64,000 nt of DNA from an uncultured Parafilimonas sp. (GCA_903882935.1 CAIRZB010000003.1:52540-116539); one strand, 5' to 3'; shown: positions 29,522-39,802, counted from the first letter of the stretch. Made by a program: numbers and translations. The notes: a model not told the origin generated them from the letters alone.

Positions 29522-30778
29522 CTACTTACTCCTTATCGCTTCCACGGGGTTCATGCGCGCAGCAATAAAAGCAGGGATGATGCCAGATAATACGCCCAGC
29601 ACCACGCAAATTACCAATGCCACCGCAATTATGCTTGGTGCTATGGAGATGGCAAACGGCAGTACAAAACTTAGCAGGGTGGCCAATATCCAAACAAAAG
29701 CCAACCCAACAAAGCCGCCTATGATACACAGAAAGGCACTTTCCAACAAAAACTCGGTAAGTATCGTACGCTTTTTGGCACCGATGGCTTTTTTAAGCCC
29801 AATTTGGCTGGTACGCTCCCGTACGGTTACAAACATTATGTTGGCTACGCCAAATGCACCCACCACCAAACTAAGTAACGCAATAACGGCACCCCCTATG
29901 TTTAGGGTGGCAAAAATACCGCTGGTATTTTCACTTAGGGCGTTTATATCGTTTAGGGCAAAGTTATCATCCTGTGCGGGGCTTAGCTTACGTACCTGGC
30001 GCATTATGCCTTCCAACTCATCCACCAACGCCGTGCTGGCCACCTTATCCTTGGCTTTTACCAGTATGGCGGGGTTAAAATTACTGCTGTTTACATCGTA
30101 CAAGCTGGCAAAATACCGGTAACTTACAATAATACAATGGTCGTAATCAAAAGGACTGCCTACAAAACTTTGGCCCTGCTTGGCAATTACGCCCACAATG
30201 GAGGCGTGGTGCCCATCGAAAGATACCACCTTACCTACAGCCCTTGCCGGGTTACCGAATAACTGCATAGCGTTTTCATAGCCTATCACCACTACGGGGT
30301 TACCCCGCAAAAATTCATTGTCAGTTAAATAACGGCCCGTAAGAATGTCAACATTCTGTATTTTGTTAAAATCCTCGGAGATGGCATTTACCGAGATGTT
30401 GTTCATCTGAAAGTTGCCAAACAGCAAATTGGCATTGGTTGAATTGGTGTACGCTGCGAATTCAGCCAATGAACTTTTGTCTTTGATAAACTTTACTTCG
30501 CTGTATTTGGGGATCGGCCGGTTAACGAATTTCCACCAAGGGTAGTCAGGCCCGCCGGAATATTGCCATTTATCCACATAAATAGTGTTTGAGCCAAGGG
30601 CCTTAATATCCGTTTGCACTTTCTGCTTAAGGCTGTCAACCGTGGCCAGCACCCCAATAATACAAAAAATACCGAACGCTATGCCTATAAGCGATAGCGA
30701 GCTACGCAGCCTGTTGTTATGCAGTTCCTGCAAACTCATTTTAAAGCTGTTCCATAATATGCTTAACAGTTTCAGCAT
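29522..30778 (-). CDS. ABC transporter permease (MacB/FtsX type)
   Basis: A 418-residue inner-membrane permease. The start at 30778 (MLKLLSILWNSFKMSLQELH) fits the family; the open frame upstream adds 56 unlikely residues. The first helix follows NNRLRSSLSLIGIAFGIFCI. A large periplasmic MacB-like domain comes next (about 45-270, with ALGSNTIYV and VVIGYENAMQLFG). Three C-terminal helices complete the FtsX core, with the conserved VRERTSQIGLKKAIGAKKRT segment and the RMNPVEAIRSK tail. The partner ATPase is not adjacent. Likely substrates of the family are lipids, peptides or lipoproteins. Confidence 0.9.
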   Translation of the reverse strand: MLKLLSILWNSFKMSLQELHNNRLRSSLSLIGIAFGIFCIIGVLATVDSLKQKVQTDIKALGSNTIYVDKWQYSGGPDYPWWKFVNRPIPKYSEVKFIKDKSSLAEFAAYTNSTNANLLFGNFQMNNISVNAISEDFNKIQNVDILTGRYLTDNEFLRGNPVVVIGYENAMQLFGNPARAVGKVVSFDGHHASIVGVIAKQGQSFVGSPFDYDHCIIVSYRYFASLYDVNSSNFNPAILVKAKDKVASTALVDELEGIMRQVRKLSPAQDDNFALNDINALSENTSGIFATLNIGGAVIALLSLVVGAFGVANIMFVTVRERTSQIGLKKAIGAKKRTILTEFLLESAFLCIIGGFVGLAFVWILATLLSFVLPFAISIAPSIIAVALVICVVLGVLSGIIPAFIAARMNPVEAIRSK

Positions 30779-30992
30779 AGGCCAAATGTACGCTTTGTTA
30801 TAAACCCCGGTAGTTTTTTTAGATGAGCGGAAAAATACGCCCGTTTCTGTCAATTTTCCTGTGCCAAATAAAATAAGCACCCAACATTTGGCAGGCAACA
30901 ACTTGCCGGTAAGTAAGTTTACCTGCCGTATAATACCCGCTGCCAAACATCGGGTGCCAGCTAAAATATTTGTTTATCCAACCCTAATTCCC

Positions 30993-33500
30993 TTACCATT
31001 TAATAAAATCCAAAGGCACCACCATTTTCACGCTCAGGTTACGGCCCATGTTAAACACCCCCACCCTGCCGGTGGTATAGTTTACGGGCAGGTATTTAAA
31101 ACGGCTCATATAGTCCATATAACCCGTGTTAAACAGGTTCGTGCAGGTTATGTACAGGCTGAACAACGTGCGCCCATTGGATGCAATGTCGGCCCCGGCC
31201 CCGGCACTAAATAGTGTGTACCCCGCTGTGGCTGAATTGGCGGCATTGTATTCATACGGGGTTAAAGCGGTGTTTAGCCCGTTATAAATGGCATATTGCC
31301 TGTAAATGTTATTTTGCTGAAAACAGTTTAGCATACCCAGTTTTATGTAGGCATTGCTCAATTTTTTGCCGTTTGTTGTAAGGTTAAACTTAAGGTCGGC
31401 AGTTATTCTTGTGGGCGGAACGAAAGGCAGGTACTTAACAGAATCCGGCTGGTTGCTTAACCCGCCGTATACCATGCTGAGCGAAGTGCCCAGTTCAACC
31501 CACGGCAATGCCGATGGATGCAGGTTAAATGCCACTTCACCTCCATATAAATCGGCCTTCCCTTCCGAGTATTTGTATACCGGTGCTTCACCGAGGCCCA
31601 CCGCATTAAGGGAGTTGTTGATGGAGTCACCACCAAATACACTTTGTAAGCCTTTGGCGTAAATAAACTTGCTGATGCTGTTGTTAAACAGGTTTATTTC
31701 TAGGCCTATGTCTTTGGTGTTTATGCCAAGCGCAACGTCTTCCTCTATGCTGGTTTCGGGTTTTAGGGCGGGGTCGCCAATTTCGTATACCACGGTGCCG
31801 TCATGCACGCCGTTGGCAGCACACTCTGCCACGTTGGGTGCCCGCCAGCCACCTGCAATATTAGCCTTAACATACCACTTGTTGCTAAAGCTATAGGTGC
31901 CGCCAGCACTGAACGAAAGCCCGCTGAAATTGGAAGAAAAGCCTTGGAACTCGTGTAAAGCATCTGCTGAGCCTTCGTCAACGGGTTCTTGGGTGGTACT
32001 GTCAACCCAATGGTCTTTACCTGTAAAATGCCGTGTGTCGTATCTGATCCCGCCAGTTAAGTTAAGTTTGCCAATTTTTTGGCTGGCGACAGCAAAACCG
32101 CCGATTTGAAAAAACGAATAGTCTGGTATAAGCAACAACGTGCCTAGGCTTTTTGACGACTGGTGTACACCGTTTACCCCACCCGAAATACTAAAACCCC
32201 CTATTTGCGGTGCAACATATTGCACATCGTAGGTTTCTGCATTAGAAGAATAGTAAATATTCGCAGTATTGGGGATGGTTGGGTCGTTAAACTCCTGCCG
32301 TTGGTTTTTTTGCCAGGAAAAAATGGCTTTTACACGGCCGCTGCCTAAGGCAAAGCTATTATCCCAAACCAGTTTTGTATGCCGTATACGTTGGTTAATA
32401 ACAAATGGCGTGTAGGTAGTTTGTTCTTGGTGGGTGGGCATTACGTAAGTGGGTTCTCCGGCATTAAGGTCGGGGTAGGCCACGGGCCGCAACAGTGCCC
32501 CGGTGGCTGAGTCCCGGGTGCCGTCCACTATGCCGGTGGCCATGTCAAAGTAACTGGCATGCAATTGTGTGTAGCCCCATTTTTTATGCAGGCCCACCGT
32601 TCCGTCTCCATTAAAATCGCTGAACTGGGAATTTAGCACATATCCGTCGTTGGGGTTACGGTAGCCATGCGCCATAATATTGTCAATCCGCCCACTCCAG
32701 TACAGGCCGTTTTTGGTACCGGCCAAATGGGCCATGGTGTTAAACAAGCCGTTGTTACTTTGGAAATTCAACATTACCTCTCCTTTCATTTGGCCCTCGG
32801 GCAAGGGCTGCTCCGGTATTAGGTTTACCACTCCGCCTATGGCATCAGACCCATAGGCAAGCGATGCGGGCCCTTTCAACACCTCGTACTTATTTACCGC
32901 GTCGGGGTCGGCCTCAATGCCAAACTCGTCAAACCAAGCTTGGTCAACCTGCTGCACACCGTCGTTCACGGTTAACACCCGGTTATACCCCAGGCCCCGG
33001 ATTACCGGCTTTGAGATACTTTGGCCGCCTGTGATGGCAGACACGCCGGGCAATTTAGCAACGGCATCTATCACGTTGGTAGACGAGCTTTCCAGCAAAT
33101 CCTTATTTTGCAATATGCTTACAGACAAGGGTGTTTTTTGGCGATCGGTGGCCGCTGAAACACCCGTTACAATTACTTGCGGTAATTGGTAGGCCGAAAT
33201 AGTTAATGCGTAATCTTTTTTCAAAGCCCCTTTCACCTCAATTATATCAGTATTTACGGCGTAGCCAATCAACGACACTTCCACCAAGTAGTTACCAGCG
33301 GGAATGTTCTTAATGTAATAGGTGCCGTGGGCATCTGAAACGGCCCCAGTTTTTAAGTCGGGTAAATACACCGTTGCCCCGGCCAACGGTTTTTGGGTTT
33401 TGGCATCTTTTACAGAACCGCTTAGCCCGTTTTGGGCAGCACACGGCAAACTGCCAATAACACATAACAGATAAAACAAATATTTATGTAAAAACTGCAT
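30993..33500 (-). CDS. TonB-dependent receptor
   Basis: An outer-membrane TonB-dependent receptor of 835 residues. The start at 33500 (MQFLHKYLFYLLCVIGSLPC) gives a signal peptide. A carboxypeptidase-regulatory-like domain follows (about 25-105: SGSVKDAKTQKPLAGATVYL). The plug is at about 115-235 (LPQVIVTGVSAA, KLPGVSAITGGQSISKPVIR, ILKGPASLAYGSDAIGGVVN). The rest is a beta-barrel with a terminal FIKW. The plug and Y/F-terminated barrel are intact. The ligand is unknown; the length and layout suit siderophore, metal or vitamin uptake. No TonB box could be assigned with confidence. Confidence 0.9.
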   Translation of the reverse strand: MQFLHKYLFYLLCVIGSLPCAAQNGLSGSVKDAKTQKPLAGATVYLPDLKTGAVSDAHGTYYIKNIPAGNYLVEVSLIGYAVNTDIIEVKGALKKDYALTISAYQLPQVIVTGVSAATDRQKTPLSVSILQNKDLLESSSTNVIDAVAKLPGVSAITGGQSISKPVIRGLGYNRVLTVNDGVQQVDQAWFDEFGIEADPDAVNKYEVLKGPASLAYGSDAIGGVVNLIPEQPLPEGQMKGEVMLNFQSNNGLFNTMAHLAGTKNGLYWSGRIDNIMAHGYRNPNDGYVLNSQFSDFNGDGTVGLHKKWGYTQLHASYFDMATGIVDGTRDSATGALLRPVAYPDLNAGEPTYVMPTHQEQTTYTPFVINQRIRHTKLVWDNSFALGSGRVKAIFSWQKNQRQEFNDPTIPNTANIYYSSNAETYDVQYVAPQIGGFSISGGVNGVHQSSKSLGTLLLIPDYSFFQIGGFAVASQKIGKLNLTGGIRYDTRHFTGKDHWVDSTTQEPVDEGSADALHEFQGFSSNFSGLSFSAGGTYSFSNKWYVKANIAGGWRAPNVAECAANGVHDGTVVYEIGDPALKPETSIEEDVALGINTKDIGLEINLFNNSISKFIYAKGLQSVFGGDSINNSLNAVGLGEAPVYKYSEGKADLYGGEVAFNLHPSALPWVELGTSLSMVYGGLSNQPDSVKYLPFVPPTRITADLKFNLTTNGKKLSNAYIKLGMLNCFQQNNIYRQYAIYNGLNTALTPYEYNAANSATAGYTLFSAGAGADIASNGRTLFSLYITCTNLFNTGYMDYMSRFKYLPVNYTTGRVGVFNMGRNLSVKMVVPLDFIKW

Positions 33501-33653
33501 AAGTATAATAGTCTTTGGTTGTAAAAAACAATACACAACAAGCTATTGCATGGGCTTTGCCAATGGCAATAAAATACATGCCAACACTTGCCAGGCAGTT
33601 TTGTGTAGCTATTAACAAGCATGATTTTCTAGCTTACGCATAAACAAGTTTGC

Positions 33654-34226
33654 CTAGGCCCGTTGGATGTTGATTGTTTGAAAGGTTTTTGCTGCTTTGG
33701 GTGGCGGCGAGGGAATTTCTTGATATGCCACACTGCAACCGTTGCAAGCGGCATTTTTTAGTTCACCTGCGTTAATTTTTATAATGAAGTTAACCAATGC
33801 CTGCCTATTTAAATAAACTTGCGGGAGAAACTTGATGGGCTGCACTACTGAATGTACCGCCGTATTACCATACCTATCAAATACTGGCCCGGCGTTGTTA
33901 AAGGAGTTGATTTTTGCAACAAGTTGCTGCTCTTCATCATCGGGCAGGGTATAAACATACACGGTGTCATGCAGTGTTTGCCTTTTTATCACATCGTATA
34001 ACCTATTATCTACGGTAATCTCATCGTCGTCCATCTGCGTTGCACCCAAAGAGGCTGCCGGAATTTTGATGACAGTTACTTCGCCATTATACGTGCCGCC
34101 TTCAATTGATGCTTTTACCGCTGCCTGCCTTTGCAAAATGCATATATTATAATACAAGCAGTAAAAAAAACTGTTTAGCAATAGTAGAAACAATAAAATA
34201 GCTGTTATCCATCTCAAATCCAGCAA
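33654..34226 (-). CDS. Hypothetical membrane-anchored protein
   Basis: A 190-residue protein with one N-terminal transmembrane helix (WITAILLFLLLLNSFFYCLY) and a mostly beta periplasmic part. It contains VKASIEGGTYNGEVTVIKIP and a Cys pair in KNAACNGCSVAYQE near the end, followed by a proline-rich tail. I recognise no family. The next gene upstream, a lipoprotein on the same strand, lies about 90 bases away, so the two may form a unit. Confidence 0.6.
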   Translation of the reverse strand: MLDLRWITAILLFLLLLNSFFYCLYYNICILQRQAAVKASIEGGTYNGEVTVIKIPAASLGATQMDDDEITVDNRLYDVIKRQTLHDTVYVYTLPDDEEQQLVAKINSFNNAGPVFDRYGNTAVHSVVQPIKFLPQVYLNRQALVNFIIKINAGELKNAACNGCSVAYQEIPSPPPKAAKTFQTINIQRA

Positions 34227-34317
34227 GTTTTGGCGCCGGTCGAACCGTGCTTTATAATTAATAATGTTTTAAAATCTTCGCTTACAGCAAGCCTCTTCAA
34301 TTGTTATCCGTTGACTT

Positions 34318-34827
34318 TTAAGGCCTCCGTTGCGGCTGTAGCTCAACCGAATTGGGTATGGCAACCGTTATATGCTTGTTGCGGTAATTACCTGCAAGCA
34401 TTATTGGGGTAGTGGTTGTATTTGTTTGCCCACCAAACTGCATATTGTAGGTAATTTTATCACCCAAACTTACTTGCCACAAACGGTTACCATGCTTTAC
34501 CTTAATAAAAAGCGGCTGGGAAGCATCTTTAGCTGTACCAACGGCAAACGAATCGGATGAGATTAGCACCGTATTTACAGAGTAACCTGTCCCGTTTCTC
34601 CAGGCCGTATCCCAAACCGGCATCGCATTGTTTGTTGTTTCTAAGTACACAACAGTTGTTGTGTCAATCATGTTCGCCTTCGCCATGCCTGGCACACGTA
34701 AGGGTACATTGCCGGGGTATACCGCCTGCCAATAGGCGTAGCTATGCTTAACCCCATAACCTGTAGGCATGCACCCTATTGATGATACGATAAACAGTAT
34801 AAACAATACACTTACGCTTAACCTCAT
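34318..34827 (-). CDS. Hypothetical lipoprotein
   Basis: A 169-residue predicted lipoprotein: MRLSVSVLFILFIVSSIGCM has a lipobox (SSIGC) with Cys19. The mature sequence is beta-rich (TTTVVYLETTNNAMPVWDTA, PLFIKVKHGNRLWQVSLGDK), suggesting a beta-sandwich. No family recognised. It is upstream of, and on the same strand as, the membrane-anchored hypothetical gene. Confidence 0.6.
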   Translation of the reverse strand: MRLSVSVLFILFIVSSIGCMPTGYGVKHSYAYWQAVYPGNVPLRVPGMAKANMIDTTTVVYLETTNNAMPVWDTAWRNGTGYSVNTVLISSDSFAVGTAKDASQPLFIKVKHGNRLWQVSLGDKITYNMQFGGQTNTTTTPIMLAGNYRNKHITVAIPNSVELQPQRRP

Positions 34828-34939
34828 TTTGTGGTAATATGGCTGCTAATATAATCCATACCCCAATCATTGCACGGTTTTTTACCAATTACTTGGCCAA
34901 TAGTTTTTTGCAACTACTCATAAACAGCAACAAAAAACC

Positions 34940-34968
34940 GGTGCCGCATCAATATACGGCACCGGTTT
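34940..34968 (-). terminator. Terminator of the T9SS beta-propeller protein gene
   Basis: AAACCGGTGCCG pairs perfectly with CGGCACCGGTTT around a short loop. On the minus strand the stem is followed by TTTTTTGTTG. It is about 18 bases past the stop codon at 34986. Confidence 0.85.
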
Positions 34969-34985
34969 AAGTATAAAGTTACTGG

Positions 34986-37900
34986 TTAATTTTTTACCAC
35001 TTTAATGGTATAGCTCTTATTGTTCCACTCAACCCTTACCAAATAAACGCCGCGGCCAATATTACCGGTGTTAATTGGCATGGAACCCTGCACTTTTTGG
35101 CTAGACGCATACAGTTTTTTGCCCGACATATCGTACAGGCTAACATTAGCTGAGCCTGTCAAAACGCCTTTGAATGCCAAGGTTAACTGCGAACGGAACG
35201 GGTTTTCTGTAACAGATACGTTGTTGCCGTCAGTACTTTTTGCCACCACCACTATATTGCTCAACCCGTAACGGCCATCAAAATCAACCTGTTTTAACCG
35301 GTAATACACCTGCTGTTGCGCTGGCACAGCATCATCGGTAAACGTGTAATTATTAACAAGCCCGGTGGTGCCATGGCCGCTTACAAAGCCAATTTGTGCA
35401 AAAGTTCGGCCATCCAACGAGCGTTGTACGGCAAAACCCTTGTTGTTGGTTTCAGACGCGGTTTTCCAGGTAAGCAACACATTTTCCTTATCTAGCGCGC
35501 CTTTGAACGACACCAGGGTAATGGGTAACGTTGACACAGCAGAATCGCCCAGGCCAAAACCCTGCAGGCTGTCGGCCGAGGTTAAATTTACCGAGTACGC
35601 GTAACCGCTGGTGCTGTAATTGCTTTGTGTTGATGAAGTTACAAAAACACTGCCCGTTAGCGGGTTGGCAGGGGTAACATCGCTCATCACATGGTTTTTA
35701 ACACCTACAATCCTTAATGCGGATGAATTGCCTGATGAACCCGATAGCCAAGTGGTTATCTCAGATTTGGTATAGTACAAGGTAAGCGTGTAATTCAACC
35801 CGCTGGCCACTTTGGTGCCATACACCATACGCACTGTTTTACTGGCCAAATAGTGTGTGGGGTCATCCACATTAAAAGGCACATTGGCTGCGTTGCCAGC
35901 CCTATCTACAGCCAGTTTTACGCAAGGCATGGCAGTGTTGCTATTATTTTTAATAGATGCAACCAAATGGTTGGCCGGGCTGCCATCGTAAAAATACGCT
36001 GTTCGGTTGGCCCCAATTGACTGGGAAGGAGGCGAAAGCGTGTCAACTGCCGTTTGTATGGGCAATGTACCCTGCCCGCCATTAATGGCTAATGAAAAAC
36101 TGTAAAATGATGGAAATGGCGTAAGTATGGCGTTTGTTGCACCTGCATTCACCAATGCCAAGGCAACAACCAAAGTGTCGTTGGCAGTTGTTGCTGGGTT
36201 ATTGTACAAACGTATTTTAATATTTTGGCGGCCGGCGGCAGAAAAAGTAAGGTTGCCGGTGGTGAGCACATCATAGTCTGTGCCTTTTACCAATGCGTGT
36301 GACGACACCGTAATGCTAACCTGTGCGTCACCACTTGGGGCAGAAGCAAGCTGCACGGGTATCACAATGTCAGAATAATAGGGCGAACATGCCGCGCCTT
36401 GGGTAAATGCATCTGCCCTGTTAACCAATGTATCCGATGCCACAAACGAAATAACCGGTTTTTTAAAACTGTTGCTGGTAAACAAGCCGCGGCCATGCGT
36501 TGCGGCAAAAAGCGTTCCGTCTGATTTACGGTAATCAACCCAATACGTACTTACCCGGCTTAGCCCCGTATTGCCTTCGCTCCATTCTGTGGCACTGCCG
36601 TTGATATTTCCAGTGCTCCAAATGCCCAATTCGGTGGCAACGATAGCTTCTGTATTAGAAAAAGGTTTAAAACTAACGGACCTGATGGGCATATCGGGCA
36701 GGTTGCCTGAAATACTTGTCCAGGTTGCACCGCCGTCTTTTGTTTCGTACACACTTTTACCTAGCAGCCCGTAATTGCTAAAACATACCAACAAATGGTT
36801 ATCATTGCCCGGCTCAACAGTTATGCAGGATAAATAGGAAAACGACGGCAATACTGAACCATCTATTTTCGTAACATCAGGCACGCTGGTATTTGCTTGG
36901 TCTACCCTAAACAAAGTACCATCATCCAACCCAAAAAATACCCGTTGGCGCGTGTTGGGCGATACCTTAATTGCCGTTACCTGCGAGCCAAAAGAAGGCA
37001 TTGAAACAACCTTTGTGTTGTTTGTGGTGCCAACATTGGTGATAGTGTGGTAGCTGCCCGAATTGTCAGATCCATAAAGGGTTTTGTCGCGGCTATCGTA
37101 GTCGGTCGGGTTAATAAACTGGCCCGTATTTCCGCCGTTAACAGTAACACTTTGGTAGTTTTGCGTTGTAAAACCGTCTTTTGACACATAATAGTTACCG
37201 TACACATAGGCCGCAATCTGCAGCTTTGCGTTATTGTCGTCAATGTGCACATATGCACCATCGCCACCTGTTATATCAAGCCCGGGACTTTTACCAGCTT
37301 GGGTAAACTGGATATTTCCGTTGTCTTGGGCACCGGCAATAAAATAATTATCGTTTGGTGCCGGTGATATGGCGGCGTGGTAAAATTGGGTAACATTGTA
37401 AGTGCTGTCTATCTGCCTAATTGTTGGGGTGGTGGCTTGGCCGTTATTGGTGGCAAAAACACCGCCGTCGTTACCAAAATACACAATATTCGACCCCCTC
37501 GGGTCATATACAATCGCATGGTGGTCAGCATGCACATACTGGTACCCGCCGCCGCCGTACCATTGGGATATCGGTTTCCAGGTTTTTCCGCTGTCTAGGC
37601 TGGCTGCCAAATCCAAGCCGCCAACCATTACCCGTCCGCCATTATTGGGGTCAACGGCAATGGCAAGTGCGTACCAAGCCTGGTCGCCCGCAAAAGTAGA
37701 CCCGCCGTAAATGGTAGGTGTGGTTACCTTTTTCCATATGCGGCCTGCACTGTCTGAGCGGTATACGCCTTTGCACGTGTAGGTTGCCGAATCTTGAAAC
37801 AATGCATAAACCCTCAAAGAGTCAGATGGGGCACAGGCCAATTCAATGCGGCCATACCCTGCGACAGGCAGGTTCTTCTTTAATTGTACCCACGTGGCAC

Positions 37901-38993
37901 CATTGTCCTGCGATTTGTAAATACCCCCTCTTTGAAAGATCCCTAACGAAGCATACAAAGACCCGTCGGCACCCTGCACAATATCTGCCGCGCTGGATGC
38001 GCTGATGGTGCCGTCTGTTTTGGGGCCCAAACTCTGGGTCCAGGTTGCCCCGCCATTGTTTGACAGTTGCACACCTTGCCCCCTTGTGCAGGCAAATAAA
38101 TATTCTTTACCATTGGCGGTGTAATCCAATATTTTTTGAACGTGGTAGAAGGTTTTGTTGGATGCAGAATCGGTGGTTGACGCTAGTTGGGCCCAGGTAG
38201 TTCCTCCGTCGCTAGTCTTCCAAATACCATCACCAGCAATCGCGTCACCATTGTACCAGCCTTCACCAGTGCCAAAATAAATCAACTTTGGATTTTGTGG
38301 ATTTTGCGTAATACACGAAACTGCCAGATTTTGGAAAAAATCGTTAACGGGTGTCCAAAGTGGGTGGAAAGGTGCCGAAGAAACAGCGTTAGTGGTTTTC
38401 CATAAACCACCACCCACGCTACCGGCCCACACAGTATTGCCGGTCGCATCATTCAAGTCGGGCAATATGCACCTCGTTCTTCCGCCAATATTGTATGGGC
38501 CACGTTCCACCCAAGTAAACCCTGCAATAGGCCCCATGGTACCCGGCAGTCGTCTAGCCTTCAAGTTATCGGCAAAACGCACCGCTTGTGCCAGCCTATA
38601 TTTTGGTATAGTGTTGGTTTGCGCATCCCTTGTTTTTTTAAATTCCAATTTGTAGGCCCCTTCAACCAATGCCTTTTTATCGTATCCCCCTTTTTCATCA
38701 GGGTCGTCATGTTCGTCTTTTTCACGTATTCCGTCGCGTTGGCGTTCACGGGCTTCGTCCATCTTTTCAGCATCTGGGCTTTGGCTAACCAATAAATTAT
38801 CTGCTGGCTTTGCCAAAAGGGCTGCGTTGGCGGGTGTCTTTTCGGGTACTTTTAACTTTGGCATCTCCGTACCTATTGAGGCCTCAGCTGTTGGAGCATG
38901 ATTGGGTTTGTGAAGAACAAAGAAAACTAACCCTGATAATACAAAAAGTACACTTGTTAAAATAATCAGTTTGGGCTTGGTAAGGTTTTGCAT
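34986..38993 (-). CDS. Large secreted beta-propeller (BNR/sialidase-like) protein with T9SS sorting domain
   Basis: A 1335-residue surface or secreted protein. An N-terminal hydrophobic segment (about 8-27, LIILTSVLFVLSGLVFFVL) acts as signal. A charged linker (EARERQRDGIREKDEHDD) precedes the propeller. Many BNR/Asp-box-like repeats occur between ~180 and ~830: SDGGTTW, SNNGGATWTQ, SQDNGATWVQL, SLDSGKTWKP, KDGGATWTSI. A beta-sandwich follows (PVISFVASDTLV...), then a fibronectin-like stretch (LTWKTASETNNKGFAVQRSL). The end is a type IX secretion A-type sorting domain (NVSLYDMSGKKLYAS ... GVYLVRVEWNNKSYTIKVVK). Asp-box propellers may be glycosidases or adhesins; no sialidase catalytic residues could be assigned. 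Confidence 0.85.
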   Translation of the reverse strand: MQNLTKPKLIILTSVLFVLSGLVFFVLHKPNHAPTAEASIGTEMPKLKVPEKTPANAALLAKPADNLLVSQSPDAEKMDEARERQRDGIREKDEHDDPDEKGGYDKKALVEGAYKLEFKKTRDAQTNTIPKYRLAQAVRFADNLKARRLPGTMGPIAGFTWVERGPYNIGGRTRCILPDLNDATGNTVWAGSVGGGLWKTTNAVSSAPFHPLWTPVNDFFQNLAVSCITQNPQNPKLIYFGTGEGWYNGDAIAGDGIWKTSDGGTTWAQLASTTDSASNKTFYHVQKILDYTANGKEYLFACTRGQGVQLSNNGGATWTQSLGPKTDGTISASSAADIVQGADGSLYASLGIFQRGGIYKSQDNGATWVQLKKNLPVAGYGRIELACAPSDSLRVYALFQDSATYTCKGVYRSDSAGRIWKKVTTPTIYGGSTFAGDQAWYALAIAVDPNNGGRVMVGGLDLAASLDSGKTWKPISQWYGGGGYQYVHADHHAIVYDPRGSNIVYFGNDGGVFATNNGQATTPTIRQIDSTYNVTQFYHAAISPAPNDNYFIAGAQDNGNIQFTQAGKSPGLDITGGDGAYVHIDDNNAKLQIAAYVYGNYYVSKDGFTTQNYQSVTVNGGNTGQFINPTDYDSRDKTLYGSDNSGSYHTITNVGTTNNTKVVSMPSFGSQVTAIKVSPNTRQRVFFGLDDGTLFRVDQANTSVPDVTKIDGSVLPSFSYLSCITVEPGNDNHLLVCFSNYGLLGKSVYETKDGGATWTSISGNLPDMPIRSVSFKPFSNTEAIVATELGIWSTGNINGSATEWSEGNTGLSRVSTYWVDYRKSDGTLFAATHGRGLFTSNSFKKPVISFVASDTLVNRADAFTQGAACSPYYSDIVIPVQLASAPSGDAQVSITVSSHALVKGTDYDVLTTGNLTFSAAGRQNIKIRLYNNPATTANDTLVVALALVNAGATNAILTPFPSFYSFSLAINGGQGTLPIQTAVDTLSPPSQSIGANRTAYFYDGSPANHLVASIKNNSNTAMPCVKLAVDRAGNAANVPFNVDDPTHYLASKTVRMVYGTKVASGLNYTLTLYYTKSEITTWLSGSSGNSSALRIVGVKNHVMSDVTPANPLTGSVFVTSSTQSNYSTSGYAYSVNLTSADSLQGFGLGDSAVSTLPITLVSFKGALDKENVLLTWKTASETNNKGFAVQRSLDGRTFAQIGFVSGHGTTGLVNNYTFTDDAVPAQQQVYYRLKQVDFDGRYGLSNIVVVAKSTDGNNVSVTENPFRSQLTLAFKGVLTGSANVSLYDMSGKKLYASSQKVQGSMPINTGNIGRGVYLVRVEWNNKSYTIKVVKN

Positions 38994-39345
38994 AGCAATG
39001 TTGCGTTTTGAAAAGAATTTTTAAAGATTACGATATTTTATGGATTGCGGAAATAATAATCGATATATCTACAAACAAACCATTTTAATATTGCCATGAA
39101 ACGTTTGGATGAGTACCCCAAAAAGGTGTTTTGCAACACCCAATCACGATAAAGTATTTTAACGTTTAGGGTATTTGATTTGTTTACGGCAACTGTTGGC
39201 GAATGAATTTCCATCGTTCTGGTAACCCTGCAAAAAGCCATTTAGCCACGCCAAGTATTAAAACCCCGGAAGGTTACTTTTTTCGAGGCCACAAGAAAAA
39301 GACCAAAAAATATCGAGTTTTATGCATCCCATGCAGCACAAAAGC
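38994..39345. other. Gene-free region upstream of the propeller gene
   Basis: AT-rich sequence between divergently read genes, without a supported ORF. It must contain the leftward promoter of the propeller gene. The right-hand end may be the 5' part of a small RNA (see the neighbouring entry). Confidence 0.4.
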
Positions 39346-39440
39346 GTTATAGGTTGCCTATAAGCCGTGAACCCCCTCACCGGAACCTCACAAGGACTCT
39401 ATAATTAGCCATGCCCCAGGGATATATCCCCGGGGCATTT
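39270..39440 (+). ncRNA. Candidate small RNA ending at an orphan terminator
   Basis: At 39411-39440 a GC-rich stem (ATGCCCC.GGG / CCC.GGGGCAT) is followed by TTTTT on the + strand, a good intrinsic terminator. No rightward ORF lies upstream of it; the preceding gene runs leftwards from 38993. A transcript that ends here would therefore be non-coding. Just upstream is a perfect hairpin TTATAGG-TTG-CCTATAA (39347-39363). The left boundary is a guess, based on TACTTTTT near 39276, a 7/8 match to the -7 box. The RNA family is unknown. Confidence 0.4.
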
Positions 39441-39525
39441 TTATAAATAGCTTAACGATTATTTTTACAACCAAATTTTTTTTATAAACTAACGCATGTA
39501 TGTTTGCGTGGCTAAATTATAAAGT

Positions 39526-39571
39526 CCAGCGGATAACAGGCTACAGAAAGTTGTGCCTGTTTTCCGCCTGG
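39526..39571. repeat. Strong 16-bp stem-loop upstream of sdhC
   Basis: CCAGCGGATAACAGGC and GCCTGTTTTCCGCCTGG pair with one bulge and one mismatch around a 13-base loop. No T tract follows. It lies about 230 bases upstream of the sdhC -7 box. It could be a structured RNA element or a protein-binding palindrome. Confidence 0.6.
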
Positions 39572-39802
39572 CACAAGTTACCACAACCGTCTGTTACCCC
39601 CTTCCCCATAAGCTTTGGAACAGGTCAATAACCGCTGATAACTAACACAACATCCCTCAGTACAAAAAAGCAGACCAAATTACATAGATATTCTTTTTAA
39701 TGCGTAAAGGAAATGAAAAATGCTGAAAAGCAATTGTTACTACAACGCGACCAACAATTATAAAAATTATTTCAAGTAAAGTGAAAACTGGCTTTGGTGC
39801 AT

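Noticed and set aside
29508..30122. 204-codon ORF on the + strand opposite the MacB-type permease gene
   Set aside because: The minus-strand frame encodes a clear FtsX/MacB permease; the plus-strand translation is an S/T/A-rich shadow without motifs.
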